This document shows positions 17,285 through 25,875 of a stretch of DNA of 64,000 bases, in pieces; the first letter of the stretch is position 1, and every line of letters begins with the position of its first letter. Source of the DNA: JANQHS01 sp965267505. Its GTDB lineage: Bacteria; Bacteroidota; Bacteroidia; Cytophagales; CCMP332. The stretch covers positions 1,116,001-1,180,000 of the forward strand of contig OZ254081.1 in the NCBI GenBank assembly GCA_965267505.1, given 5' to 3'. A program made the translations under genes and the position numbers. The notes below the pieces were generated by a model, which saw only the letters and a list, made by a program, of their open reading frames with translations, was not told where the DNA came from and ran no database searches.

Positions 17285-18046
17285 ATGAAGCATCTCCCGA
17301 AGAGCTTAATTATTTGCTTTTTCATTTTCATGATCAGCTTGATTTCTTGCCAGGAAGGCAAAAAGGAACTGGATCCTCAGGCGGTTGTTGATCTTTGTAT
17401 TGAGACTCATGGAGGACAATTGTATGAAAACTCTGTTATTGAATTTGATTTTAGAGAACGGCACTATTTAAGGAGTCGCAAAGGAGGAGAGTTTCTTTTC
17501 TCAAGGGAATTCGAGGATAGTCTGGGAACGATCAAAGATGAATTGACAAACAACGGACTCAATCGTTTCCTGAATGACAGCCTGGTCAAGCTCAGTGAAA
17601 AAAAGGCATCAGCCTTCAGCAGATCCGTTAATTCAGTGATCTATTTTGCATTGCTTCCTTATCGGCTTAACGACCCCGCCGTTAACAAATCTTTCCTGAA
17701 TGATGAAACTATTTTGGATCAAGAGTATTTCAAGGTAAAAGTCTCATTCAATAAGGAAGGAGGAGGAGAAGATCATCAGGATGTTTTTATCTATTGGATA
17801 AATAAAAACTCGTTTGAACTGGACTACCTGGCTTATTCCTATGAAACAGATGGTGGAGGCGTCCGGTTTAGAGCTTCCAAAAACAAAAGGAGGGTTCATG
17901 GGATCCTCTTCCAGGATTATGATAATTATAAGGAGGAAACAAAAATGCCACCCCTGGAAGGGATGGCAAGTTCTTTTGAGCGAGCCGAACTAAAATTGCT
18001 TTCAAGTATTGAGCTTGAGAACATTCAGGTTCGGCCAGATCAATAG
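17285..18046 (+). CDS. Lipoprotein, DUF6503-like
   Basis: A 253-residue lipoprotein with lipobox LISC (Cys22). The body resembles a Bacteroidota family of outer-membrane-linked lipoproteins, possibly DUF6503 (motif GVRFRASKNKRRVHGILFQDY near 200-225), some members of which have been annotated as deoxyribose-phosphate aldolase without active-site support; no aldolase Schiff-base motif is seen. It is a single plus-strand gene that ends 1 bp before the end of the convergent SRPBCC gene. Confidence 0.75.
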   Translation: MKHLPKSLIICFFIFMISLISCQEGKKELDPQAVVDLCIETHGGQLYENSVIEFDFRERHYLRSRKGGEFLFSREFEDSLGTIKDELTNNGLNRFLNDSLVKLSEKKASAFSRSVNSVIYFALLPYRLNDPAVNKSFLNDETILDQEYFKVKVSFNKEGGGEDHQDVFIYWINKNSFELDYLAYSYETDGGGVRFRASKNKRRVHGILFQDYDNYKEETKMPPLEGMASSFERAELKLLSSIELENIQVRPDQ

Positions 18047-18047
18047 G

Positions 18048-19043
18048 TCATATCGGATAATAGATATGAGTGATCCAATTGTTGGGGTCGCTTTCTTCTC
18101 CTGGATCGGTTACATAGATCTCGATAGGATCTCCTGCTCTTTCCATTCCATTTTCGGTAAAATACCTGTCCAGTTCGTTGTAGCTACTTTCCAGGTTGTC
18201 ATAAGGGCCAACATGTACGCCCCTGATAAATGAGCCTTCTTCGATAAGCCCGTATTCAACAGATTCATGATCTATTTCAGCCTCTGAGGTAATAGGCATG
18301 CAAAAAGAATAATCGATTTCAGGCCCATAAGAATAATAAATGGAGAAAGGCATGCCAGACTGCTCTAGTCCTTTTTCTCCTATGACTCCCGCCATAACGC
18401 CAGCACTCATACCCATATCCTGAGCAATGCTTTCCATAGCACTGGTTTTCCGGATATGGACAAAATGAATTGGACCTAGGGTTTCTTCTGTTATCTCGAT
18501 TGAATAGCTTGGCATACTTTCTACTAATTCTTTCATTTTACCCAATCCTCGCTCAAAATCCGGGCCCACAAAATTATCCATCATAAGTCCAAAATACCTG
18601 CCAACAATTGGGGGGCTGCTCATATCGGCTTCAAATCCCCAGGTCACTTTTGTGCCTTCCTCATTTTCCTCAAGTAGCCAAAACCCATTGGCCGTGCCTT
18701 GTTCTTTAAAATCAAGACTTGTTTTAAGAGATGTATTTTCCTCCAACTCGATGATCTCAAGACAACCCTCACCAACGGTATTCGGGTCTCCTTTCCAGCA
18801 ATAGGAAGCTCCCAACCCAGAGGTTTTGTCACCCCAGGTAGTTTCCATGTTAGGATCTTTTTCCATCCAGGGCGACCAGGTATTCCAATTCTTTAGATCG
18901 CTAATCATAGGAAATATTTTAGCTGCCGGAACATCCATCTGAACGCTCCTACTTACTTCTGCTTTTTTTGGAAGTAAAAATGAAATGATTACGATAAGTG
19001 CAATTAAGGCCAGGAAGCCGTAAAGTATCTTTTTTAACATCAC
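18048..19043 (-). CDS. SRPBCC plus GyrI-like ligand-binding protein
   Basis: A 331-residue protein with an N-terminal membrane anchor (about 5-25), an SRPBCC/polyketide-cyclase fold (about 30-170; FPMISDLKNWNTWSPW) and a GyrI-like effector-binding domain (about 180-331; IHFVHIRKTSAM, GVHVGPYDNLESSYNEL). Both folds bind hydrophobic small molecules; there is no DNA-binding domain, so this is not a transcription regulator. Function is unknown. It is followed 40 bp upstream in coordinates by mfd in the same direction. Confidence 0.8.
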   Translation of the reverse strand: MMLKKILYGFLALIALIVIISFLLPKKAEVSRSVQMDVPAAKIFPMISDLKNWNTWSPWMEKDPNMETTWGDKTSGLGASYCWKGDPNTVGEGCLEIIELEENTSLKTSLDFKEQGTANGFWLLEENEEGTKVTWGFEADMSSPPIVGRYFGLMMDNFVGPDFERGLGKMKELVESMPSYSIEITEETLGPIHFVHIRKTSAMESIAQDMGMSAGVMAGVIGEKGLEQSGMPFSIYYSYGPEIDYSFCMPITSEAEIDHESVEYGLIEEGSFIRGVHVGPYDNLESSYNELDRYFTENGMERAGDPIEIYVTDPGEESDPNNWITHIYYPI

Positions 19044-19090
19044 AAAATAGTTTGGTGGATTTTAAAAGTACTTATTTCTTGTATAATGAC

Positions 19091-22000
19091 CTACTCATTC
19101 ATGCGTTGCAAGGTATTGATTGCTTTGTCAACGTTATCAATTCCCGAAATTCTGATCCATAGACTGCCTTTTACTTCTTTCATACTTGATATTGAAGGGT
19201 TTAGCTTTACAAAGCTCAGGATCTTCCCAAATACCTCTCCTTGAAAATAATCGGGTCTGTTATCAACAAAATAACACTTCATCCTTCCATTCTTAACAGT
19301 AAGTTTTTGAAACCCCATATCTTGCGCATTCCATCTTAAATGGAGCAGTTGGGTCAAGATTCCAACTTCCTTAGGTGGCGTTCCAAACCTATCTGTCAAT
19401 TCCTGAATAAATGGAGGAACCTCCTCTTCACTTTTGAGATTATCAAGGCGAGTATAGATTCGTAATCGTTCGGAAATGTTAGATATATAAGACTCAGGAA
19501 TCAATACTTCCCAATCGGTTTCCAATGAACAATCTCTGCTCAATTGTGCATTAAGGTTTTTGTTTTGGAATAGTTCCTTGAACTCGTTCTCCTTTAATTC
19601 CTGAACCGCTTCATCTAAGATTTTGTGATATGTATCAAGACCGAGGTCATTAATAAACCCGCTTTGTTCACCCCCGAGTAAATTTCCTGCTCCCCGTATA
19701 TCCAGATCTCGCATGGCCACTTTATAACCATCTCCGATCTCTGAAAACTCAGAAAGAGTCTGAAGTCTTTTTCGGGAATCTGGTGATAGTACTGTCATAG
19801 GCGGTGTAAGAAAAAAGCAAAACGCCTTTTTGTTAGATCTTCCTACCCTTCCTCTCATTTGATGCAGATCGCTCAACCCAAAAGAATGAGCCTGGTTTAT
19901 GATTATGGTATTTGCATTTGGGATGTCCAAGCCTGATTCGATAATATTGGTAGAAACCAGGATATCGAATTGCTTTTCGATGAATCCAACCATGGTTTTC
20001 TCCAGAAGTTTTCCATCCATCTGTCCATGGGCTACGGCGATCCTAGCTTCTGGTATTAATTTCTTGACTATACCCGCGATTTCATCTATGTCCTTAATCC
20101 TGTTGTGGACAAAGAAAACCTGACCATTTCTAGCAAGCTCAAAAGAGATGGCATCCCTGATAAGTTTCTCATTAAATACCATGACCTCGGTTTCAACAGC
20201 CTGGCGGTTAGGAGGCGGAGTCGCAATTACGGACAGGTCCTTTGCTCCCATCAGGGAAAAATGAAGAGTTCTGGGGATGGGGGTTGCAGTCAGGGTAAGT
20301 ACGTCAACATTCACCCGTATCTCCTTCAATTTCTCTTTGGTAGAAACTCCAAATTTTTGCTCTTCATCGATGATCAATAATCCAAGGTCTTTAAACTCAA
20401 AACTCTTTCCAACCATCTTATGAGTCCCTATCAGGATATCGATCTTACCCTCAGCCAGATTCTTTTTAATTCTTCCTTGTTGAGCGGCAGTTCTAAATCG
20501 GTTCAGATAATCTACCTCTACCGGAAAATCCTTTAACCTGTCTCTAAAGGTCTTGTAATGTTGTAAGGCAAGAACCGTAGTAGGCACCAATACTGCCACT
20601 TGCTTTCCATCTGCAACGGCTTTGAAAGCGGCTCGAATTGCTACCTCGGTCTTTCCAAATCCAACATCTCCGCAAACCAGCCTGTCCATAGGAGCTTGTT
20701 CTTCCATATCCTCTTTGACCTCTTTAGTAGCTTCCGCCTGGTCGGGGGTGTCTTCATATAAAAATGATGATTCCAATTCAGCCTGTAGGTATGAATCAGG
20801 AGAAAATTGAAATCCAGGGCTACTTTTCCTTTTGGCGTAGAGATCAATCAAGCCTTTGGCTATATCCTTGACCTTCCTTTTAGCTTTCTTTTTCTTGTTC
20901 TCCCATTCAGGTGAACCCAATTTGCTTATCGTTGGTGCCAGCCCATCCCTGCCTGAGTACTTTGAGATTTTATGAAGTGCATGAATTCCGACCAATAGGA
21001 TGTCATTATCGCGGTAAATCAATCTTATTGATTCTTGGACCTTCCCGTTCAACTCCCTTTTTTCCAGGCCAACGAACCTTCCAACCCCGAAATCAATATG
21101 AGTTACATAATCTCCGGTTTCTAGGTCCTTTAATTGATTTTTGGAAAGAGCCTTGGCCTTAGAAAATCGGCTTTTGGATTTGAAACGATAAAACCTCTCA
21201 AACAACTGATGCTCTGTGAAGCATAGAATCTTTGCCTGATAGTCAACGAATCCCTCCTTGAGCCCAAGCAACATTGGCGAAAAATCAAGACTTGCATCTA
21301 TTTCAGAGAAAATACCTTCCAATCTTTCAATTGAGCTGAGCTGGTCCGTTGCAATGAAAAGTTTATATCCGTCCTCCTTCTTTTCCTTTAGTTCTTTTCC
21401 AATCAGGTCGAAATTCTTGTTAAATGATGGTTGTGGACCCGATCTATAATCAATGATGAGCTGATGCCTTCCTAGCAATGCGGTTCCAAAGTCAATAATT
21501 CGAAAGGAAAACAACTCCTCCTTGATCTGATCATCATTCAAAAAGATCTGTTCCGGTGGGAAAACTACCGGGTCCTGTCCTCCTTCTCCCTTTATTTCCT
21601 GAAAGGCAAGGCTTGCTCTTTCAAAGATCTCATTAACCTGATCCAACAAACCCATACCTTCTCCTACCCATAGAGAACTGCTTGAGGGAAGAAACTTGAA
21701 AAGGCTTACCCTGTCTTCAAGAAAATCACCAGAACGAATATTTGGGACTATTTGAACATTTTGTTTTTCAGAGCTTGATAATTGATCAGAGGGATCAAAT
21801 TCCCGAATGCTTTCAACCTCACTTCCCAGCAATTCAATCCTGAATGGAAGATCTCCTGAGAATGAAAATACATCAATGATCCCACCTCTAATTGCAAATT
21901 GACCAGGTTCCAAAACAAAGTCAACCTTTTCAAATTCATGGGAGACAAGGAACTCCATCAAAGACTCAAGGTTTAATTCCCCTGGTTTCTTGATCAGGAA

Positions 22001-22429
22001 AGAATTGGTCGTTAGTTTCTTCCTGCTTACAACCTTTTCGCAAATGGCTTCTGTGCAGGAAACAATGATCTTATTTGACTTGGGATCAGAATTTATTGCA
22101 CTCAGAACCTCGGCTCTCGAAACCACATTGGCGTTCTCAATTTCTTCAAATTCATAGACCTTTTTGAAGGAAGGCGGGAAATAATAAACAGCCAGTTCAG
22201 AGGAAAATAGATTTCTGAGGTCGTCAAAAAAATACCTTGCATCTTCTCGATTTCCAAGTATAACTAAATGGGTCCCTCCCATCTTTAAGGAGGCCGTTCC
22301 AAGTAATATTCCTGGAAGACTTCCTGATAGACCCTTGATGCGTATAGATTCAAACCCTTTAAAGCTTCTAACATGATCTTGCCAAAAAGGACCTTCCCTG
22401 TAAAGACCAATCAGTTCCTCTCCGTTCAT
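19091..22429 (-). CDS. mfd: Transcription-repair coupling factor
   Basis: Mfd removes RNA polymerase stalled at lesions and recruits UvrA. The 1112-residue protein has the UvrB-like N-terminal module, the RNA-polymerase-interacting CarD-like domain (GDYVTHIDFGVGRFVGLEK), and the RecG-type translocase: Walker A GDVGFGKTEVAIRAAF, DEEQ box LIIDEEQKFGV, TLTATPIPRTL and QMRGRVGRSNKKAFCFFL; then the C-terminal TRCF domain. Length is normal. It starts 8 bp from the stop of the channel-like gene, suggesting co-transcription. Confidence 0.97.
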   Translation of the reverse strand: MNGEELIGLYREGPFWQDHVRSFKGFESIRIKGLSGSLPGILLGTASLKMGGTHLVILGNREDARYFFDDLRNLFSSELAVYYFPPSFKKVYEFEEIENANVVSRAEVLSAINSDPKSNKIIVSCTEAICEKVVSRKKLTTNSFLIKKPGELNLESLMEFLVSHEFEKVDFVLEPGQFAIRGGIIDVFSFSGDLPFRIELLGSEVESIREFDPSDQLSSSEKQNVQIVPNIRSGDFLEDRVSLFKFLPSSSSLWVGEGMGLLDQVNEIFERASLAFQEIKGEGGQDPVVFPPEQIFLNDDQIKEELFSFRIIDFGTALLGRHQLIIDYRSGPQPSFNKNFDLIGKELKEKKEDGYKLFIATDQLSSIERLEGIFSEIDASLDFSPMLLGLKEGFVDYQAKILCFTEHQLFERFYRFKSKSRFSKAKALSKNQLKDLETGDYVTHIDFGVGRFVGLEKRELNGKVQESIRLIYRDNDILLVGIHALHKISKYSGRDGLAPTISKLGSPEWENKKKKAKRKVKDIAKGLIDLYAKRKSSPGFQFSPDSYLQAELESSFLYEDTPDQAEATKEVKEDMEEQAPMDRLVCGDVGFGKTEVAIRAAFKAVADGKQVAVLVPTTVLALQHYKTFRDRLKDFPVEVDYLNRFRTAAQQGRIKKNLAEGKIDILIGTHKMVGKSFEFKDLGLLIIDEEQKFGVSTKEKLKEIRVNVDVLTLTATPIPRTLHFSLMGAKDLSVIATPPPNRQAVETEVMVFNEKLIRDAISFELARNGQVFFVHNRIKDIDEIAGIVKKLIPEARIAVAHGQMDGKLLEKTMVGFIEKQFDILVSTNIIESGLDIPNANTIIINQAHSFGLSDLHQMRGRVGRSNKKAFCFFLTPPMTVLSPDSRKRLQTLSEFSEIGDGYKVAMRDLDIRGAGNLLGGEQSGFINDLGLDTYHKILDEAVQELKENEFKELFQNKNLNAQLSRDCSLETDWEVLIPESYISNISERLRIYTRLDNLKSEEEVPPFIQELTDRFGTPPKEVGILTQLLHLRWNAQDMGFQKLTVKNGRMKCYFVDNRPDYFQGEVFGKILSFVKLNPSISSMKEVKGSLWIRISGIDNVDKAINTLQRMNE

Positions 22430-22437
22430 CCTTCTTA

Positions 22438-23178
22438 TTAGCTATCAGATTTTGTGGGTAGGGTTAATAATTTTCCAATTATCAGAATCGCAAACAAGTT
22501 CCCCCATACGGCTTCTAAAACACCAAGATTTCTAAACAATTTAGAAGGGTTTGGATAAGCTGTATCCAAGCCACCGAGAATATTGAAGCTATAATAAATA
22601 CACTCAGTGTAGCTGTTTAATCCCAAGGGAATTTCTTCACCAAGGCTACCGGGATTAATTATGTTAATAATATCAAAAAGGCTGGCAAAGCTTATTCCGA
22701 TCATTAGGTAAACGCACGCGGCTCCCCACAATTTATCCGTACTTAAATATGTTCCGGAAAAGACGTCCCTAATCGTATATACGATAACAATAACCTCAAT
22801 TGGGAATAAGGTTCCATGAATACCAATCAGGAAACTCCTCCGGTAGCTTTGGTCAATAACAGAAACAAAGGGGTTTTCTACCAACAAACCAACAATAACG
22901 ATAAGGATTAGTGTCAGAAAAATTCCCCTTACAAGAAGGAGGCTACTTGTGAAATTCCTTAGCATATCCCAAAGCAGGAAGGAGTAAAGAACCCCGAAAC
23001 CACTAAATGTCACGTTCACGAGTATTCCTTCGAAGCTTTTTTCTGCAGGGTCAAATAAGCTTGAAAGCACCATACCCACGCCTACAATGAGAGCCTGTAC
23101 AAGAACCACCCTTTGGTAGTCCTTGAGCTTCTCATTTTCCAGCTCCTTTGCGTTTAAATTCCTGCTGAAAAGCGTCAT
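22438..23178 (-). CDS. Ion-channel-like membrane protein, altered filter
   Basis: A 246-residue membrane protein with about six hydrophobic segments. The last 60 residues follow the pore-loop plus inner-helix layout of two-TM potassium channels: TECIYYSFNILGGLDTAYP, then FRNLGVLEAVWGNLFAILI, where known channels have TVGYGDITP and LAVLEAVIGQLY. The selectivity filter TxGYGD is replaced by LGGLDT, so conventional potassium selectivity is unlikely. Function is unknown: an altered channel or a non-conducting relative. It lies between the pilin-like operon and mfd. Confidence 0.72.
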   Translation of the reverse strand: MTLFSRNLNAKELENEKLKDYQRVVLVQALIVGVGMVLSSLFDPAEKSFEGILVNVTFSGFGVLYSFLLWDMLRNFTSSLLLVRGIFLTLILIVIVGLLVENPFVSVIDQSYRRSFLIGIHGTLFPIEVIVIVYTIRDVFSGTYLSTDKLWGAACVYLMIGISFASLFDIINIINPGSLGEEIPLGLNSYTECIYYSFNILGGLDTAYPNPSKLFRNLGVLEAVWGNLFAILIIGKLLTLPTKSDS

Positions 23179-23314
23179 AGAACTGCAAAGGAATCAAAAT
23201 TGGATGTTCCCGGAAACAATTAGGAGTAAAAGGATTACCTAAATCGTCGGCAAAACCATAGTTCCAAGGATTTGAACGGGATATCCAATCCTGGCCTTTT
23301 CCAGTCTACCAAGT

Positions 23315-24208
23315 TCAGTTCTTAGACAGCTCTTTTTCCAGCTCTATTACATAAAGAGTCAGCTCTTCGATCTTCTTCAATAGCAGAGCATCCATCTCTG
23401 CCATATTATAGCCATCTTCTATTACATCAGCCCCTGAGGGAATTTCCGGAAGGTGACCATTTTCAGATATGTAGTCTTCAAGCTCCCTTAAGTCCCGAAG
23501 CTTATAACCGGGTTTAAGTACGTGGTCATTCCATTGAGAAACTGTTTCAACACTTATTTCCTGGCATAATACATGACCATCAACGCTAAGCCTATAATTC
23601 GACGCACCTAAATAGGGATCTCCAATTATCAATTGATCTTCAAAGAATGCTTGGGAACTGAATGTTGCTTTCTCAGAAAAATTCGATTCAGAATAGATAC
23701 TGAGATTAGTTCCTCCAACCGGATTTCCGATAAAACTATTTCCAAAGACCTGGAAATCGAAACTTGCGCCTGAGCTTCCTAAGGCAAGTTTTGTAGAACC
23801 CATTTGGACCTTTAGATCCAGATCCCGAAAGAAATGGAGCACTCCATTTTTATTTTCAAGTGCCCAGGAATTATTGAATCTTTCTGGCTCCTCCATTGAA
23901 GAATTGGGGCCATTTCCATTTCCTGAATTATTTTGCTGTGAACCTGAATTTCCTAAGTAGGAATGCTCTAGTTGAATTCTGGGAGCTTTTGGAGAACTCT
24001 CGGAACTTTCCTGATATCCATAGATGTGGATGGGATATTGAGGCCATGTCGGCGCGCCTTCAATCCCGAATTGACCAATTCCAGAGAAACCCTCCCTGTA
24101 GAGAGCAGCTTCAGTTGAACCGGGCTCTTCCGCTCTCCAAGCTGTTTGGGAAAAGGAAATTGAAATAGAAGAAAGCCCTAAAAGGAAAGAAACTATTGAT
24201 CTGTACAT
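23315..24208 (-). CDS. Secreted protein with tail-fibre/endosialidase-chaperone-like C terminus
   Basis: A 297-residue protein with a signal peptide (ends near SISFSQ), a Asn/Ser/Gly-rich linker (about 90-110) and a C-terminal segment (about 215-297) typical of Bacteroidota surface proteins: LRELEDYISENGHLPEIPS, then NMAEMDALLLKKIEELTLYV, a coiled coil. Those domains usually end trimeric fibre-like proteins. The start codon is 15 bp after the stop of the GspF-like gene, placing it last in the pilin-like operon; it may be a substrate or surface tip of that system. Confidence 0.75.
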   Translation of the reverse strand: MYRSIVSFLLGLSSISISFSQTAWRAEEPGSTEAALYREGFSGIGQFGIEGAPTWPQYPIHIYGYQESSESSPKAPRIQLEHSYLGNSGSQQNNSGNGNGPNSSMEEPERFNNSWALENKNGVLHFFRDLDLKVQMGSTKLALGSSGASFDFQVFGNSFIGNPVGGTNLSIYSESNFSEKATFSSQAFFEDQLIIGDPYLGASNYRLSVDGHVLCQEISVETVSQWNDHVLKPGYKLRDLRELEDYISENGHLPEIPSGADVIEDGYNMAEMDALLLKKIEELTLYVIELEKELSKN

Positions 24209-24223
24209 TTTAAAAGAGTTTGG

Positions 24224-25231
24224 TTAAAAAATAGAATTAATCTGAAAGAGAGGAAGGTAAAGCCCGATAAGAACAAATCCGACCAATCCCCCAATAAATA
24301 TCATAAGCAATGGTTCAACCAACTTCCCAGCTATCAAGCCGCCATTTTTTAGGTCATTTATTTTTTGATTTCCAATGGATTCAAACACACTCCCAATTGA
24401 ATTAGATTCCTCTCCACTTTTTATAAGATTCAATTCCTGGTCTGAGAAAAGTTTTGAAGAACCAAATGCCTGGAAGACAGATTCCCCGACTCTTAATTGA
24501 AAAGCTATTTCCTGGATTCCTTTCTTATAAGATCTTAAAAAAGCCTGACTTTCAGAACTTAGTATTGACTCATACAGGGTCAATCCAGCTCGGCTTTGCA
24601 TCCCCCAGACCAAAAAAAGGACAAGCTTTTGAAAGCTCTTTACTTGAATTCCAACGAAGGGCAGAATGGATGAGAATTCAACCACTTCCCTTTTCAATCT
24701 TGCCCTGTAAATATGGGCCAGGCCTATTAACAGCGCAAAAAATAACCAGGCCAAAGGAGAAGAAGATATTGCCTTGAAAAGATTTGAAAAATTAAGGATA
24801 GCTAAGGTAACGCCGGGCAATTTTTGGCCAGACATCAAGTAGATATCCTCAAATTTTGGAATGACAAATTCAACCATAAAAATGCTTACGCCAATAGCAC
24901 ATATGGAAATTAAAAGAGGATAACTTACTACATGTATAAGCTTCCGTTTGATCTCTTTTTGCAATTCATGGTATTCAATTACTAAAGAGAATGCCTCCGT
25001 CAGCTTTCCAGAGTTTTCCCCTGATCTGATCATCCTAAGCTCGAGGCCATTTAGTATTCCAAGCTTCTCAATTGATTGAAAAAATGCTTTTCCCTTTTCC
25101 ATTTCTTTTAATATCAGGCTTGAATACTTTTCGGTAGATAAAATCTTCAATGCTTGATAAAGATCAAGGCCAAACGTTAGCAGGGAATGTAATTCAACAA
25201 TTAGTTTTTTTATTGAATCAGTCTGTCTCAT
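24224..25231 (-). CDS. GspF/PilC-like inner-membrane platform protein
   Basis: A 335-residue protein of the type II secretion/type IV pilus F family. It has two repeats of the T2SSF domain (about 8-115 with RMIRSGENSGKLTEAF; about 205-320 with LNLIKSGEESNSIGSVFE) and three membrane helices (about 100-125, 152-172, 300-325). PilC/GspF anchors the pilus assembly ATPase. No ATPase (GspE), secretin (GspD) or prepilin peptidase is found in the window, so partners must be elsewhere. It overlaps the prepilin gene by 14 bp and is central to this operon. Confidence 0.88.
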   Translation of the reverse strand: MRQTDSIKKLIVELHSLLTFGLDLYQALKILSTEKYSSLILKEMEKGKAFFQSIEKLGILNGLELRMIRSGENSGKLTEAFSLVIEYHELQKEIKRKLIHVVSYPLLISICAIGVSIFMVEFVIPKFEDIYLMSGQKLPGVTLAILNFSNLFKAISSSPLAWLFFALLIGLAHIYRARLKREVVEFSSILPFVGIQVKSFQKLVLFLVWGMQSRAGLTLYESILSSESQAFLRSYKKGIQEIAFQLRVGESVFQAFGSSKLFSDQELNLIKSGEESNSIGSVFESIGNQKINDLKNGGLIAGKLVEPLLMIFIGGLVGFVLIGLYLPLFQINSIF

Positions 25232-25709
25232 GGCTCATTGAATTAGACTGATTTAATAATTGTCTAAAACTATAGGCCTTGGTTGCAGATAGTTCATGTG
25301 AATTCCCAAGGCTGTCTTCACAAGAGATCGTAACGAAACAAATGTTTCCCAGGGAATCCTTCCCAATACAAAGTCTATGATTCCATGTCCTTAAGCTATC
25401 ACACCCCAACATGGTCTTTCGGACTATCAAACCAGTCTGAAATTCATAACAAACCTCATCGGCATCAGCTTTACATTTCAATAATCCTGGCTTAGCACTT
25501 ATTAGAAATGAATCCTTTACATCATAGAAGAGGCGATGCCTCCAAAACGAAACTTCCTCCTCCCGAGAAAGAGATTCTTCCTTCCTGTTCTGCTTCGCCA
25601 ATTGAAATAGTAATAGTTGGTAGAATCCCAGAAAGACCATTGAAAAGATCAAAAGATTAATAAGAATCTCTATTTGTGTAAATCCCTTAATCAAAACATT
25701 CAATTTCAC
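25218..25709 (-). CDS. Prepilin-type N-methylation protein (GspJ-like)
   Basis: A 163-residue protein starting with a canonical type IV prepilin signal: short basic leader, Gly9, then FTQIEILINLLIFSMVF with Glu at +5, followed by a hydrophobic helix. The soluble part is rich in cysteines (seven), unusual for a pseudopilin. It should be cleaved by a prepilin peptidase (not in the window) and may be a minor subunit. It overlaps the 62-residue pilin-like gene by 23 bp and the GspF gene by 14 bp. Confidence 0.85.
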   Translation of the reverse strand: MKLNVLIKGFTQIEILINLLIFSMVFLGFYQLLLFQLAKQNRKEESLSREEEVSFWRHRLFYDVKDSFLISAKPGLLKCKADADEVCYEFQTGLIVRKTMLGCDSLRTWNHRLCIGKDSLGNICFVTISCEDSLGNSHELSATKAYSFRQLLNQSNSMSHETD

Positions 25710-25875
25710 CTGAGTATCGTATCCCAGCTTTGTTTCCGTCTGCCCTCTTTATCAAAGTGTCCTGATCTGAAAAAGAAAGGTGCAAAAACAGGTATAAGCA
25801 AATGGACATTATGGCCAGGGAGACCAAGGCGTCCAAGGTGCCAATCCCTTTTATTCGATAATCAATAAGAGGCAA
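25687..25875 (-). CDS. Miniature pilin-like membrane protein
   Basis: A 62-residue protein with a prepilin-like start: leader ending KG, then IGTLDALVSLAIMSICLYLF with Asp rather than Glu at +5. The helix is present but almost no globular domain follows. It is coupled to both neighbours (14-bp overlap with the gene before, 23-bp overlap with the gene after). The overlap architecture argues that it is translated. Function is inferred as a minor pilin; alternative: a decayed pilin fragment kept for coupling. Confidence 0.7.
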   Translation of the reverse strand: MPLIDYRIKGIGTLDALVSLAIMSICLYLFLHLSFSDQDTLIKRADGNKAGIRYSGEIECFD

